Source: Lysobacter sp. S4-A87 (lineage in GTDB: Bacteria > Pseudomonadota > Gammaproteobacteria > Xanthomonadales > Xanthomonadaceae). Taken from it: 64,000 bases of DNA. The position numbers were made by a program, and so were the translations under genes. This document shows positions 27,534 to 38,526 of the stretch, in pieces. Every line of letters starts with the position of its first letter. The stretch's first letter is position 1. Location of the stretch: the NCBI RefSeq assembly GCF_022637455.1, contig NZ_CP093341.1:558001-622000 (forward strand), given 5' to 3'. The notes beneath the pieces are model-generated. The model did not search any database and was not told the DNA's origin. It saw only the letters and a list, made by a program, of their open reading frames with translations.

Positions 27534-27567
27534 GAAACGGGGAGGACGGGTCACCCCGCCCTCCCCG
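27534..27567 (-). terminator. Rho-independent terminator of ald
   Basis: On the minus strand CGGGGAGG, G, CGGG, loop GTGA, CCCG, T, CCTCCCCG forms a 13-bp stem including one G-U pair, followed by TTTCG. It begins 27 bases past the ald stop. Confidence 0.8.
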
Positions 27568-27593
27568 CTAATCGGCCGTTGCCTGACGCTACT

Positions 27594-29904
<2,311 letters not shown>

Positions 29905-29985
29905 TGCTGGAAGACGGGGTCGTGCTGGTTGATGCAATGGACGCCGGCCCCGTCCCTTCCCGCGCACGCACTGCGCACGCCTGAG

Positions 29986-31110
29986 ATGGCTTCACCTCGC
30001 ATCATCGCCTCGCTGTCGGACATCCCCGCTTCGCAGTGGGATGCGCTGCACGACGGCCGCAATCCGTTTGTCACCCATGCCTTTCTCAGCGGGCTCGAAC
30101 AGCATGGCTGCCTGCGCGCGCAATGGGGCTGGACGCCGCAGCACCTGACGCTATGGGAGGACGAGGAACTCCTCGCCGCCGCTCCGGCCTACCTGAAAGG
30201 CAACTCTCACGGCGAGTTCGTCTTCGATCACGCGTGGGCACATGCCTATGCACAGCACGGGCTCGAGTACTTTCCGAAATGGCTGTGCGCGGCGCCCTAC
30301 TCGCCCGTCACCGGGCCGCGACTGCTGGCGCGGGATCCGTCTCTGCAGTCCGCGCTGGTCACGACACTGGCAGGGCTGTGCGCCGGCAATTCGCTGTCTT
30401 CGGCGCACGTCAACTTCCACCGCGACGACGAGGATCCTGCGTTCGACCGCGACTGGCTGTCGCGGATCGACGTGCAGTACCACTGGCGAAATGATCGCGA
30501 CTGGACGACGTTCGACGACTACCTGGCTGCATTCGACCACAAGCACCGCAAGAACATCCGCCAGGAACGCGCCAGGGTCGAGCGCGCCGGCGTGACGTTC
30601 CGCGTGGTCGAGGGGCGCGACGCCAGCGAACAGGATCTGGCGGCGATGCATGACTTCTACCTGCAGACCTTTGCCGAGTACGGCAACCGGCCCGCCCTGA
30701 CGCTCGAGTTCCTGCGCCACCTTGCACGGTCGATGCCGGCGTCGATGGTGATGTTCCTGGCGATCCGCGATGACCGCCCGATCGCCGGCGCGCTCTGCCT
30801 GCGTGGCGGCGACACCCTGTACGGCCGCTACTGGGGCGCCCACGAGACAGCGCCCGGGCTGCATTTCGAGACCTGCTACTACCAGGGCATCGACTACTGC
30901 CTGCGAAACGGCCTGACCCGTTTCGAGCCCGGCGCCCAGGGCGAGCACAAGCTCGCGCGCGGCTTCCTGCCGACGATCGTGCGCAGCCGCCACTGGGTCG
31001 CCGACGAGCAGTTCCGGGCCGCATTGCGCGACTGGTGCGCGCAGGAGTCCGACTCGGTGCGGCGCTACGCGGCGACGCTGGCCTCGCACTCACCGTTCAA
31101 GGCCACATAG
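29986..31110 (+). CDS. FemAB-like GNAT-fold acyltransferase (PF04339 family)
   Basis: 374 residues. Contains NPFVTHAFLSGLEQHGCL, FDHAWAHAYAQHGLEYFPK, FDHKHRKNIRQERARV and the C-terminal GLTRFEPGAQGEHKLARGFLP, blocks typical of the proteobacterial peptidogalycan-biosynthesis/FemAB-like family. The substrate is unknown; the fold uses acyl-CoA or aminoacyl-tRNA donors. It precedes aat, an aminoacyl-tRNA-using transferase, on the same strand; the pair is common in this group. Start ATG 29986 is preferred to an upstream in-frame ATG near the trxB stop. Confidence 0.85.
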   Translation: MASPRIIASLSDIPASQWDALHDGRNPFVTHAFLSGLEQHGCLRAQWGWTPQHLTLWEDEELLAAAPAYLKGNSHGEFVFDHAWAHAYAQHGLEYFPKWLCAAPYSPVTGPRLLARDPSLQSALVTTLAGLCAGNSLSSAHVNFHRDDEDPAFDRDWLSRIDVQYHWRNDRDWTTFDDYLAAFDHKHRKNIRQERARVERAGVTFRVVEGRDASEQDLAAMHDFYLQTFAEYGNRPALTLEFLRHLARSMPASMVMFLAIRDDRPIAGALCLRGGDTLYGRYWGAHETAPGLHFETCYYQGIDYCLRNGLTRFEPGAQGEHKLARGFLPTIVRSRHWVADEQFRAALRDWCAQESDSVRRYAATLASHSPFKAT

Positions 31111-31172
31111 GCCCTCCCGCTTCGGCCGCCGTGCGGGACGACAATGGCATCCGGCGATGACATCATCGCGCC

Positions 31173-31919
31173 ATGACCGCCCTGCCCGCCCTGCTGCCGG
31201 ACGACCCCGAGGCGCCATTCCCGCCCGTGGAGCAGGCGCTGCGCCAGCCCGACGGCCTGCTCGCGGTAGGCGGCGACCTGTCGCCGGCGCGTCTGCTCAA
31301 TGCCTACCGGCACGGCATCTTCCCGTGGTACTCGCAAGGCCAGCCGATCCTGTGGTGGAGCCCTGATCCGCGCACCGTGTTCGCCACCGGCGGTGTGAAG
31401 CTGTCATCGAAGTTCCGCCGCAGCCTGCGCAACAGCGACTGGACGGTACGCGCCGACACGGCCTTCGATGAAGTCGTCGAAGTCTGCGCACGCATCCGCC
31501 GACCCGGCCAGCGCGGCACCTGGATCACTCGGGAAATGCAGGTCGCCTATCGCCGCCTGCACGCACTCGGGCACGCGCATTCGTTTGAGGTGTTCGCGGG
31601 CGAGCACCTGGTCGGCGGCATCTACGGCGTGGCGGTGGGCCGCATGTTTTTCGGCGAGAGCATGTTCAGCGCCGAATCGGGCGGCTCCAAGGTCGCCCTG
31701 GCGGCACTCGCCTGGCACCTGCATCGCTGGGGCTGGCCCCTGATTGACGCCCAGGTCGAGAACCCGCACCTGTTGAGCCTGGGCGCCCGGTCGTGGCCGC
31801 GGCAGGCCTTCGTCGCGCGGGTGGCCGAGATGGTGGCGCTGGAGGGCCTCCCCGGCCCCTGGAGCGCCCAAGTGGGCGATTGGCCCGCGCGCCGACTGGC
31901 CGGTCTGCTGCCCGATTAA
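31173..31919 (+). CDS. aat: Leucyl/phenylalanyl-tRNA-protein transferase
   Basis: 248 residues. Typical blocks: [57 protein letters not shown]. It adds Leu or Phe to N-terminal Arg/Lys of proteins, creating N-degrons read by ClpS and degraded by ClpAP; clpS and clpA are encoded within 3.5 kb, a consistent functional neighbourhood. Confidence 0.96.
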   Translation: MTALPALLPDDPEAPFPPVEQALRQPDGLLAVGGDLSPARLLNAYRHGIFPWYSQGQPILWWSPDPRTVFATGGVKLSSKFRRSLRNSDWTVRADTAFDEVVEVCARIRRPGQRGTWITREMQVAYRRLHALGHAHSFEVFAGEHLVGGIYGVAVGRMFFGESMFSAESGGSKVALAALAWHLHRWGWPLIDAQVENPHLLSLGARSWPRQAFVARVAEMVALEGLPGPWSAQVGDWPARRLAGLLPD

Positions 31920-32017
31920 CCGTTTTTTTGCAACGGCGGCGCGCGCATGGCAAAATACGGGGCTTCGTTCCGTCCCTCATCCTGAGGCACGGGCGCTCCA
32001 CGCATTTCAGGAACCAC

Positions 32018-32236
32018 ATGGCAAAAGACGACGTGATCGAATTCGAGGGCACGGTGGCGGAAACCCTTCCGAACACCATGTTCCGGGTGCGCCTCGAAAA
32101 CGGGCACGAGATCATTGCCCACATCTCCGGCCGCATGCGCAAGAACTACATCCGCATCCTGACCGGCGACAAGGTGAAGGTCGAAATGACCCCGTACGAC
32201 CTGACCAAGGGCCGTATCACTTACCGCATGAAGTAA
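32018..32236 (+). CDS. infA: Translation initiation factor IF-1
   Basis: 72 residues, exact family length, starting [19 protein letters not shown] with the OB-fold and ending KGRITYRMK. Binds the 30S A site during initiation. Follows aat by 98 bases and is closed by a strong terminator. Confidence 0.98.
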   Translation: MAKDDVIEFEGTVAETLPNTMFRVRLENGHEIIAHISGRMRKNYIRILTGDKVKVEMTPYDLTKGRITYRMK

Positions 32237-32256
32237 TGGCGGTAAGCAATTGAATT

Positions 32257-32288
32257 AAAAAGGCGGCCATTGGCCGCCTTTTTCTTTT
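32257..32288 (+). terminator. Rho-independent terminator of infA
   Basis: Thirteen-base arms, AAAAAGGCGGCCA and TGGCCGCCTTTTT, separated by one base (so the working loop is a few bases larger), then TCTTTT. It begins 20 bases after the infA stop. Confidence 0.9.
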
Positions 32289-32302
32289 GCCGAAGCAAGT
32301 CC

Positions 32303-32329
32303 CTGGATTCCCGCCTACGCGGGAATGAC
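32303..32329. repeat. Dispersed palindromic repeat, single copy
   Basis: Palindrome with arms ATTCCCGC/GCGGGAAT around CTAC, within a 27-base unit beginning CTGGATTCCCGCC. The same unit occurs as inverted pairs at 44272-44357 and 54456-54541. Confidence 0.75.
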
Positions 32330-32365
32330 GGCTTTCAGACGAAGACTGGGCAATGAATTGCCGGA

Positions 32366-32481
32366 GCGTCGTCTGCCGGGCCGGGGATTGCGCAGCAGTG
32401 GGCCATGGATGGCCCACGCCCCGCATTCGGACAGGATGTCCGACTAAGGGGCGGAGCAATCCCCGGTTCGGCGGACGACGC
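32366..32481. repeat. 116-bp structured inverted-repeat element
   Basis: Outer arms of 26 bases (32366-32391 and 32456-32481) pair at 23 positions. Inside are a hairpin GTGGGCC/GGCCCAC with loop ATGGAT (32398-32417) and a hairpin CGGACA/TGTCCG (32428-32442) enclosed by GCCCC/GGGGC (32418-32422 and 32448-32452). The whole forms a branched structure in the 303-base gap between convergent infA and clpA. It looks like a REP/MITE-type element; a structured RNA is the alternative. Confidence 0.65.
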
Positions 32482-32539
32482 CCAGCCGAAGCATCACGCC
32501 GCCTCGCCGCCTCGCCGCCAACCACGCCAACCACGCCGG

Positions 32540-34819
32540 TCACACCGTAGCCGGCAACAGCTTCTCCGGCTCGGCCTGCGCCTCGACCACCAGCTCGTCG
32601 TCCTTGACGTCGATGCTGACGCGGCCGCCGTTGACCAGCTTGCCGAACAGCAACTCGTCCGCGAGCGGGCGCTTGATCCTGTCCTGGATCACCCGCGCCA
32701 TCGGACGTGCACCCATCAACGGATCGAAACCGTGCTGGGCCAGCCAGTCGCGCGCCGTCGGCGTCGCCGACAACGTCACCTCCTTGTCGTGCAACTGAGC
32801 CTCCAGCTCGATCAGGAACTTGTCGACCACGCGCAGGATGTGCTCGAAGCCCAGCGCCTGGAACTGCACCACCGCATCGAGGCGGTTGCGGAATTCCGGC
32901 GTGAAGCTGCGGCGGATCACCTCCATCGCATCGGTCGAATGATCCTGCCGGGTGAAACCGATCGTGCGCCGCGACGCCTGCGCCGCGCCGGCATTGGTCG
33001 TCATCACCAGGATCACGTTCTTGAAGTTGGCCTCACGACCGTTGGTATCGGTCAGCACGCCGCGGTCCATCACCTGCAACAGGATGTTGAAGATGTCCGG
33101 GTGCGCCTTCTCGACCTCGTCCAGCAGCAGCACGCAGTGCGGCGTCTTGACGATCTTCTCGGTCAGCAGGCCGCCCTGATCGAAGCCGACGTAACCCGGA
33201 GGCGCACCGATCAGGCGGCTCACCGAATGCGGTTCCATGTACTCGGACATGTCGAAACGGACCAGCTCGATGCCCAGCTGCAGCGCCAGCTGCTTGGTCA
33301 CCTCGGTCTTGCCGACACCGGTGGGACCGGCGAAGAGGAAGTTGCCGATCGGCTTGTCTGGATTGGCCAGGCCCGAGCGGGCCAGCTTGATCGCGGAAGT
33401 CAGCGTGTCGATCGCCGGATCCTGGCCGAAGATCACCATCTTCAGGTTGCGCTCGAGGTTGCGCAGCACGTCCTTGTCGGAAGCGCTGACCTGCTTGGTC
33501 GGGATCCGCGCCATCTTGGCGACGATCGTCTCGATTTCCTCGACATCGATCAGGCTCTTGCGGATGTCGAGCGCCAGCAGCCGCTGCCGCGCGCCGGCCT
33601 CGTCGATCACGTCGATGGCCTTGTCCGGCAGCAGGCGGTCGCCGATATGCTTGACCGACAGGTCCACCGCCGCCTGCAGCGCGTCGTCGGCGTAGGTCAC
33701 GCCGTGGTGCGCCTCGTACTTGGGCTTGAGGCCCTGCAGGATCTCGTAGGCCTCGCCCACGGTCGGCTCGACGATGTCGATCTTCTGGAAGCGCCGCGCC
33801 AGGGCCCGATCCTTCTCGAAGATGCCGCGGTACTCCTGGAACGTGGTCGAACCGATGCAGCGCAGGTCGCCCGACGCCAGCGCCGGCTTGATCAGGTTGC
33901 TGGCGTCCATGGTGCCGCCACTGGCGCTGCCGGCGCCGATAATGGTGTGGATCTCGTCGATGAAGAGCACCGCGTCCGGCAGCTTCTTCAGCTGCGTCAG
34001 GACCGCCTTCAGGCGCTTCTCGAAGTCGCCGCGGTACTTGGTGCCGGCCACAAGCGCGCCCAGGTCGAGGGCGTAGATGGTGGCGTCGGCAAGCACGTCC
34101 GGGACGTCGCCGTCGACGATGCGCTTGGCCAGGCCCTCGGCAATGGCGGTCTTGCCCACGCCAGCCTCGCCCACGTACAGCGGGTTGTTCTTGCGGCGGC
34201 GGCACAGCACCTGGATGGTGCGTTCGACCTCGTCGGCACGGCCGACCAGCGGGTCGATCTTGCCGTCGCGGGCGAGCTGGTTGAGGTTGACCGCGAACTC
34301 GGCCAGGGCGTCTCCCTTGCCCTCGCTGTCGCCTTCACCCGATGGCGACTCGCCCTCTTCCTGCGAGCGCGAGGCCTCCTCGCCGCCCTGCTTGGCGATG
34401 CCATGGGAGATGTAATTGACGACGTCGAGGCGCGCCACGTCCTGCTGGTTGAGGAAATAGACCGCGTGCGAATCCTTCTCGCCGAAGATCGCCACCAGCA
34501 CGTTGGCGCCGGTGACTTCCTTCTTGCCCGAGGACTGGACGTGGTAGACGGCGCGCTGGAGCACGCGCTGGAAACCCAGGGTCGGCTGCGTGTCGCGGTC
34601 GACGTCTTCCGGCAGCACCGACACCGAGGTGGCGATGGCCTGCTCCAGGTCGGTGCGCAGGCGCGGGAAGTCGACCCCGCACGCCTTCAGTACGGCCTCG
34701 GCGGAAGGGTTGTCGAGCAGCGCCAGCAGCAGGTGTTCGACCGTCATGTACTCATGGCGCGCCTCGCGGGCGCGCTTGTAGCACTGGCCGATGCTGTATT
34801 CGAGATCCTTGCTGAACAT
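32540..34819 (-). CDS. clpA: ATP-dependent Clp protease ATP-binding subunit ClpA
   Basis: 759 residues, start at [17 protein letters not shown]. Has the N-domain, two AAA+ modules (Walker [15 protein letters not shown] and [15 protein letters not shown]; Walker [12 protein letters not shown] and [12 protein letters not shown]) and the ClpP-docking IGF loop (TIGF in [10 protein letters not shown]). Unfolds substrates for ClpP. Divided from clpS by 172 bases on the same strand, so they may share a transcript. Confidence 0.97.
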   Translation of the reverse strand: MFSKDLEYSIGQCYKRAREARHEYMTVEHLLLALLDNPSAEAVLKACGVDFPRLRTDLEQAIATSVSVLPEDVDRDTQPTLGFQRVLQRAVYHVQSSGKKEVTGANVLVAIFGEKDSHAVYFLNQQDVARLDVVNYISHGIAKQGGEEASRSQEEGESPSGEGDSEGKGDALAEFAVNLNQLARDGKIDPLVGRADEVERTIQVLCRRRKNNPLYVGEAGVGKTAIAEGLAKRIVDGDVPDVLADATIYALDLGALVAGTKYRGDFEKRLKAVLTQLKKLPDAVLFIDEIHTIIGAGSASGGTMDASNLIKPALASGDLRCIGSTTFQEYRGIFEKDRALARRFQKIDIVEPTVGEAYEILQGLKPKYEAHHGVTYADDALQAAVDLSVKHIGDRLLPDKAIDVIDEAGARQRLLALDIRKSLIDVEEIETIVAKMARIPTKQVSASDKDVLRNLERNLKMVIFGQDPAIDTLTSAIKLARSGLANPDKPIGNFLFAGPTGVGKTEVTKQLALQLGIELVRFDMSEYMEPHSVSRLIGAPPGYVGFDQGGLLTEKIVKTPHCVLLLDEVEKAHPDIFNILLQVMDRGVLTDTNGREANFKNVILVMTTNAGAAQASRRTIGFTRQDHSTDAMEVIRRSFTPEFRNRLDAVVQFQALGFEHILRVVDKFLIELEAQLHDKEVTLSATPTARDWLAQHGFDPLMGARPMARVIQDRIKRPLADELLFGKLVNGGRVSIDVKDDELVVEAQAEPEKLLPATV

Positions 34820-34991
34820 GGGGCGAGAGCCTCCGGAAACTACTGCCGTCCTAGATGGGGGTGGGACTGGCGAATTCCATGCCGCCTGCAAGGCCCGCCG
34901 CAAGTCCCTTCCACCTCAAGGTCCTGGACCGGCCACGGGAGCGGCTGGTTCCACACCCTTCCTACTGGTCGAGACGTGCTAAGCAGGACTT

Positions 34992-35312
34992 TTAGGCCTT
35001 TTCCATCGTGCACAGCAAGGGGTGTTGGTTGAGCCTTGAAAATTCGTTCACCTGCGCCACCTTGGATTCTGCAACCTCGCGGGTGAAAACCCCGCACACA
35101 CCCCGGCCGCGGGTATGCACGTGCAGCATGATCTGGGTGGCTTTTTCGGCGTTCATGGCGAAAAAGCGCATGAGCACCTCGACCACGAAATCCATCGGGG
35201 TGTAGTCGTCGTTCAGCAGCAGGACGGAATACAGGGGCGGTCGGGCGACCTCCGGCTTGCCGGTTTCCACCAGTACGCCGTGGTGATGTTCGTGTTCGGT
35301 CTGTTTGGCCAT
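34992..35312 (-). CDS. clpS: ATP-dependent Clp protease adaptor ClpS
   Basis: 106 residues. The N-degron pocket motif [16 protein letters not shown] and the helix [20 protein letters not shown] are intact. Delivers N-degron proteins to ClpA. Start ATG 35312 fits the family length; the frame is open upstream without similarity. Confidence 0.96.
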   Translation of the reverse strand: MAKQTEHEHHHGVLVETGKPEVARPPLYSVLLLNDDYTPMDFVVEVLMRFFAMNAEKATQIMLHVHTRGRGVCGVFTREVAESKVAQVNEFSRLNQHPLLCTMEKA

Positions 35313-35421
35313 GGCCCGAATTATAGGGCCCGGGCGCTTTCCGGTCGTGGACGCCCATGCCCGGGCGCCGGCACAATGCCGCTCATTCACCGCCTCCACC
35401 CTTTGCCAGGAGCGAAACTTG

Positions 35422-35922
35422 ATGCGTCTGCTTGCTGCGTTGCTGATTGCGCTGTCATCGATGCCGGCGGTCGCCGCCGACACCGGCATGCCTGCTGGTG
35501 AAACGCAGCGTCCTGTTGCCGACCCGCTGGTCGCCCGGCACCTGGACAGCCTCAAGTACCGCTACGAGGTGGACGAGGACGGCGACTACAAGCTGACCTT
35601 CGAAGTCGACGACAAGCGCAGCCAGCTCGCCTACGTGCTGTCGTCGACCGAGAAGTTCGGCAACCTGGAGGTTCGCGAGATCTGGTCGCCGGCCTATCGC
35701 AGCGGCGACGGGCCGTTCCCGGTCGATGTCGCCAACCGCCTGCTCGAGGACAGCCAGACGAGCAAGCTCGGCGGGTGGGTCAAGCAGGGCAGCATGGCCG
35801 TGTTCGTGGTCAAGATCCCCGCCGATGCCGCGGCAGGCGAACTCGACGATGCGCTCGACTTCGTCCTGCGCTCGGCCGACCAGATGGAAGCGGCATTGAC
35901 CCAGGGCAAGGACGAATTCTGA
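35422..35922 (+). CDS. Secreted YbjN-like protein
   Basis: 166 residues with Sec signal (residues 1-19, SSMPAVAA) and CCAGGAGCG upstream. The body ([51 protein letters not shown]) has the alternating strands of YbjN/type III chaperone-like folds. Function unknown. Two bases separate it from the Nudix gene, whose ribosome site lies in its last codons, so they are probably co-transcribed. Confidence 0.75.
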   Translation: MRLLAALLIALSSMPAVAADTGMPAGETQRPVADPLVARHLDSLKYRYEVDEDGDYKLTFEVDDKRSQLAYVLSSTEKFGNLEVREIWSPAYRSGDGPFPVDVANRLLEDSQTSKLGGWVKQGSMAVFVVKIPADAAAGELDDALDFVLRSADQMEAALTQGKDEF

Positions 35923-35923
35923 A

Positions 35924-36403
35924 ATGAGTTACCGCGAAGGCCGCTTCTGGCAACCCGACGTGACCGTGGCAACGGTCGTGGTCGACGGCGGGCGCCTGCT
36001 GGTGGTCGAGGAATCGGTCGGCGGGCAGCTGGTGCTGAACCAGCCGGCCGGCCATCTCGAGCCGGACGAAAGCCTGCTCGAGGCGGCACTGCGGGAGACG
36101 CTGGAAGAAACCGCCTGGGATGTGCGCCTGACCGCGTTCGTCGGCGCCTACCAGTGGAAGGCGCCGGCCAACGGCGACGGCAGTGGCGGTCGCCACTACC
36201 TGCGCTTCGCCTTCGCGGCCGAACCGGTGAGGCACCACGCGGAACGCCCCCTCGACGACGGCATCGTCCGCGCGGTCTGGATGACGCCCAGCGAGCTGCA
36301 GGCGGCCCGGGAGCGCCACCGCAGCCCGCTGGTGTGGCAGGCGGCGGCAGACTTCCTGGCGGGGCGCAGGTACCCGCTGGAGCTGGCCCAGCACCTGGCA
36401 TGA
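35924..36403 (+). CDS. Nudix hydrolase, NudJ-like
   Basis: 159 residues. Nudix box [20 protein letters not shown] with the G-x5-E-x7-R-E and EE positions kept; the last Gly is Ala. NudJ proteins hydrolyse thiamine or nucleoside diphosphates and phosphates. Directly upstream of mnmA, the common nudJ-mnmA-hflD arrangement. Confidence 0.9.
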   Translation: MSYREGRFWQPDVTVATVVVDGGRLLVVEESVGGQLVLNQPAGHLEPDESLLEAALRETLEETAWDVRLTAFVGAYQWKAPANGDGSGGRHYLRFAFAAEPVRHHAERPLDDGIVRAVWMTPSELQAARERHRSPLVWQAAADFLAGRRYPLELAQHLA

Positions 36404-36425
36404 GCAAGGCCGTGAGCAAGCTGAC

Positions 36426-37550
36426 ATGAGCGCGGCACAGGCAAGGACCATCGTCGGCATGTCCGGGGGCGTCGATTCCTCGGTGGCCGCGCTGCACCTG
36501 CGCGATGCCGGCGAGCGGATCGCCGGATTGTTCATGCAGAACTGGGCCGATGACGGCAGCGGCGACTGCCGCGCCGAGGACGACCGCCGCGATGCGGTCG
36601 CGGTCTGCGGCCGGCTCGGCATCCAGATCCATTTCCGCGACTTCTCCGGCGAGTACTGGGCCGGCGTGTTCGAGCATTTCCTGGCCGAGTACGCGGCAGG
36701 GCGCACGCCCAATCCGGACGTCCTGTGCAACCGCGAGATCAAGTTCAAGCATTTCCTCGACGCCGCCCGCGAACTGGGCGCGCAGTTCATCGCGACCGGC
36801 CACTACGCCCGGGTCGAGGCATCGGCAGGCCGCCACCTGCTCCTGCGCGCGGCCGACCGCAGCAAGGACCAGAGCTACTTCCTGCACCAGCTCGGCCAGG
36901 CCCAGTTGTCGGCAACCCGCTTCCCGCTCGGCGGGCTGCTCAAGCGCGACGTCCGGCAGATCGCGCTCGACGCAGGCCTGCCGACCGCGGCCAAGAAGGA
37001 TTCAACCGGCATCTGTTTCATCGGCGAGCGTGATTTCCGCGGGTTCCTCGGCCGTTACCTGCCGGCCCGCGAAGGCGAGATGCGCACCCCCGACGGCCAG
37101 GTCATCGGCCGCCATCCGGGCGTGTTCTATTTCACCCTTGGCCAGCGCGAGGGGCTCAACATCGGCGGCGTGCGCGGCTTCGAGGCGGCGCCGTGGTACG
37201 TGGTCGGCAAGGATGTCGCCGGCAACGTCCTGTACGTCGACCAGGGCGCCGACAGCCCCTGGCTGCTGTCACAGACCCTGTGGTCCGAGCCGGCCCACTG
37301 GATCGCCGGGGGGGCGCCCTCGGCCCGCTTTGCCTGCACCGCGCAGACCCGCTACCGCCAGGCCGACGAAGCCTGCGAAGTGGCAGTGCGCGACGACGGC
37401 ACCCTGGAAGTCCATTTCGCCCGCCCCCAACGTGCGGTGACGCCAGGGCAGTCGCTGGTGCTCTATGACGGCGACATCTGCCTGGGCGGCGCCGTCATCG
37501 CCGCCACCGACGCACCGCTGGAAGAACGATTGAAGGCCCAAGCTGCATGA
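36426..37550 (+). CDS. mnmA: tRNA-specific 2-thiouridylase MnmA
   Basis: 374 residues. PP-loop [15 protein letters not shown], catalytic Cys in [13 protein letters not shown] and persulfide Cys in [13 protein letters not shown] are present. It thiolates U34 of Glu, Gln and Lys tRNAs with sulfur relayed from IscS. Stop overlaps the hflD start by ATGA. Confidence 0.97.
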   Translation: MSAAQARTIVGMSGGVDSSVAALHLRDAGERIAGLFMQNWADDGSGDCRAEDDRRDAVAVCGRLGIQIHFRDFSGEYWAGVFEHFLAEYAAGRTPNPDVLCNREIKFKHFLDAARELGAQFIATGHYARVEASAGRHLLLRAADRSKDQSYFLHQLGQAQLSATRFPLGGLLKRDVRQIALDAGLPTAAKKDSTGICFIGERDFRGFLGRYLPAREGEMRTPDGQVIGRHPGVFYFTLGQREGLNIGGVRGFEAAPWYVVGKDVAGNVLYVDQGADSPWLLSQTLWSEPAHWIAGGAPSARFACTAQTRYRQADEACEVAVRDDGTLEVHFARPQRAVTPGQSLVLYDGDICLGGAVIAATDAPLEERLKAQAA

Positions 37551-38164
37551 ATCAAAGCAAATCCATGTCCACCCGTGTGCTGGCGCTGGCCGGCCTGGTG
37601 CAGGCGCTGGCGCAGGTGCGACGCGTGGCCGATACCGGCCAGGCCAATGCCGCCATCCTCGGCACGGCGATGGACTCGGTCTTCCGGATCGATGCGCCCT
37701 CGCCCGCCGCGATCTACGGCGGCATCGAGGCGGTGCGCCCGGGGCTGACCCTGCTGCGCGACTATTTCAGCAACCAGCAGCGTGACGAGCAGTTGCCGCG
37801 GCTGGTGCTGGCGGTGCTGCAGCTGGAGCGGCGCTTCGTCCGCGACGACGACATGGCCCAGCGCGTGCAGGCCGGCATCCGCGCCCAGGCAGGCAACGCC
37901 GAGCGCAGTGGCAGCAGCCACCCGGATGTGATGAACGCCCTCGGCAGCCTGTACGCCGAAACGCTTAGCCACCTGCGTCCGCGCGTGCTGGTGCAGGGCA
38001 ACCCGCACTACCTGGGGCAGGCCACGGTGGTGGCCGAAGTGCGGGCGATCCTGCTCGCCGCCGTGCGATCGGCGGTGCTCTGGCGCCAGTGCGGCGGCAG
38101 CCTGTGGGACTTCCTGCTGCGCAGGCGCGAGCTGCTGGCGGCGGTCAAGGACCGCCTCGGCTGA
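37547..38164 (+). CDS. hflD: High frequency lysogenization protein HflD homologue
   Basis: 205 residues. Matches the HflD pattern: [29 protein letters not shown], and the C-terminal [20 protein letters not shown] and [12 protein letters not shown]. It is a membrane-associated helical protein; identification is strengthened by its position after mnmA. An internal ATG at codon 7 is an alternative start. Confidence 0.93.
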   Translation: MNQSKSMSTRVLALAGLVQALAQVRRVADTGQANAAILGTAMDSVFRIDAPSPAAIYGGIEAVRPGLTLLRDYFSNQQRDEQLPRLVLAVLQLERRFVRDDDMAQRVQAGIRAQAGNAERSGSSHPDVMNALGSLYAETLSHLRPRVLVQGNPHYLGQATVVAEVRAILLAAVRSAVLWRQCGGSLWDFLLRRRELLAAVKDRLG

Positions 38165-38172
38165 TCACCGCT

Positions 38173-38198
38173 GCGGCAGCCGGTTTGCCGGCTGCCGC
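38173..38198. terminator. Hairpin between hflD and the convergent small gene
   Basis: 11-bp perfect stem GCGGCAGCCGG/CCGGCTGCCGC with loop TTTG, starting 9 bases after the hflD stop. No T-run on either strand. Confidence 0.55.
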
Positions 38199-38205
38199 GA
38201 TACGG

Positions 38206-38331
38206 TCATGCCAGCGGCAAGAGCGCCCCGCCGCTCTGCGCCCACGCCCAGCACACGGCCGCGATCAAAGCGAGCGCTAGCATCCAGCGAAGCGCCTGTT
38301 CGACGCGATCGGTCCCCTTGTGCGTCTTCAT
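38206..38331 (-). CDS. 41-residue single-pass membrane protein, unknown
   Basis: ATG 38331 preceded by AGGGGGACAAC. The product begins MKTHKGTDRVEQALRWM, then has one hydrophobic helix (LALALIAAVCWAWA) and a short tail ending LLPLA. The basic N-terminus and helix suggest an inner-membrane peptide with the C-terminus outside. No family recognised. It sits alone between hflD and acnB; good ribosome site and coherent topology support it being real. Confidence 0.55.
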   Translation of the reverse strand: MKTHKGTDRVEQALRWMLALALIAAVCWAWAQSGGALLPLA

Positions 38332-38476
38332 GTTGTCCCCCTGACTGCGCGCGATGAAACGACAGCATGCGACGCAAGTCCTTGACTGTTGTCACGCACT
38401 GGACGCGGCGGGTCGGCCAGGTTCGCGGTTAGCGATGGACGGCACATTCCTCGAGTAGTCCGAAGTCCTCACCCAA

Positions 38477-38502
38477 CAAAAAACCCCGGCATTGCCGGGG
38501 TT
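38477..38502 (-). terminator. Rho-independent terminator of acnB
   Basis: Minus-strand stem AACCCCGGC/GCCGGGGTT with loop AAT, followed by TTTTG. It lies 24 bases after the acnB stop. Confidence 0.85.
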
Positions 38503-38526
38503 CTTGTTCAACGCACCACGACCCGA

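Noticed and set aside
32237-32539. tRNA gene, sometimes found near infA/clpA
   Set aside because: No cloverleaf or TTCGA-containing T-loop; the hairpins present belong to the terminator and repeat elements.
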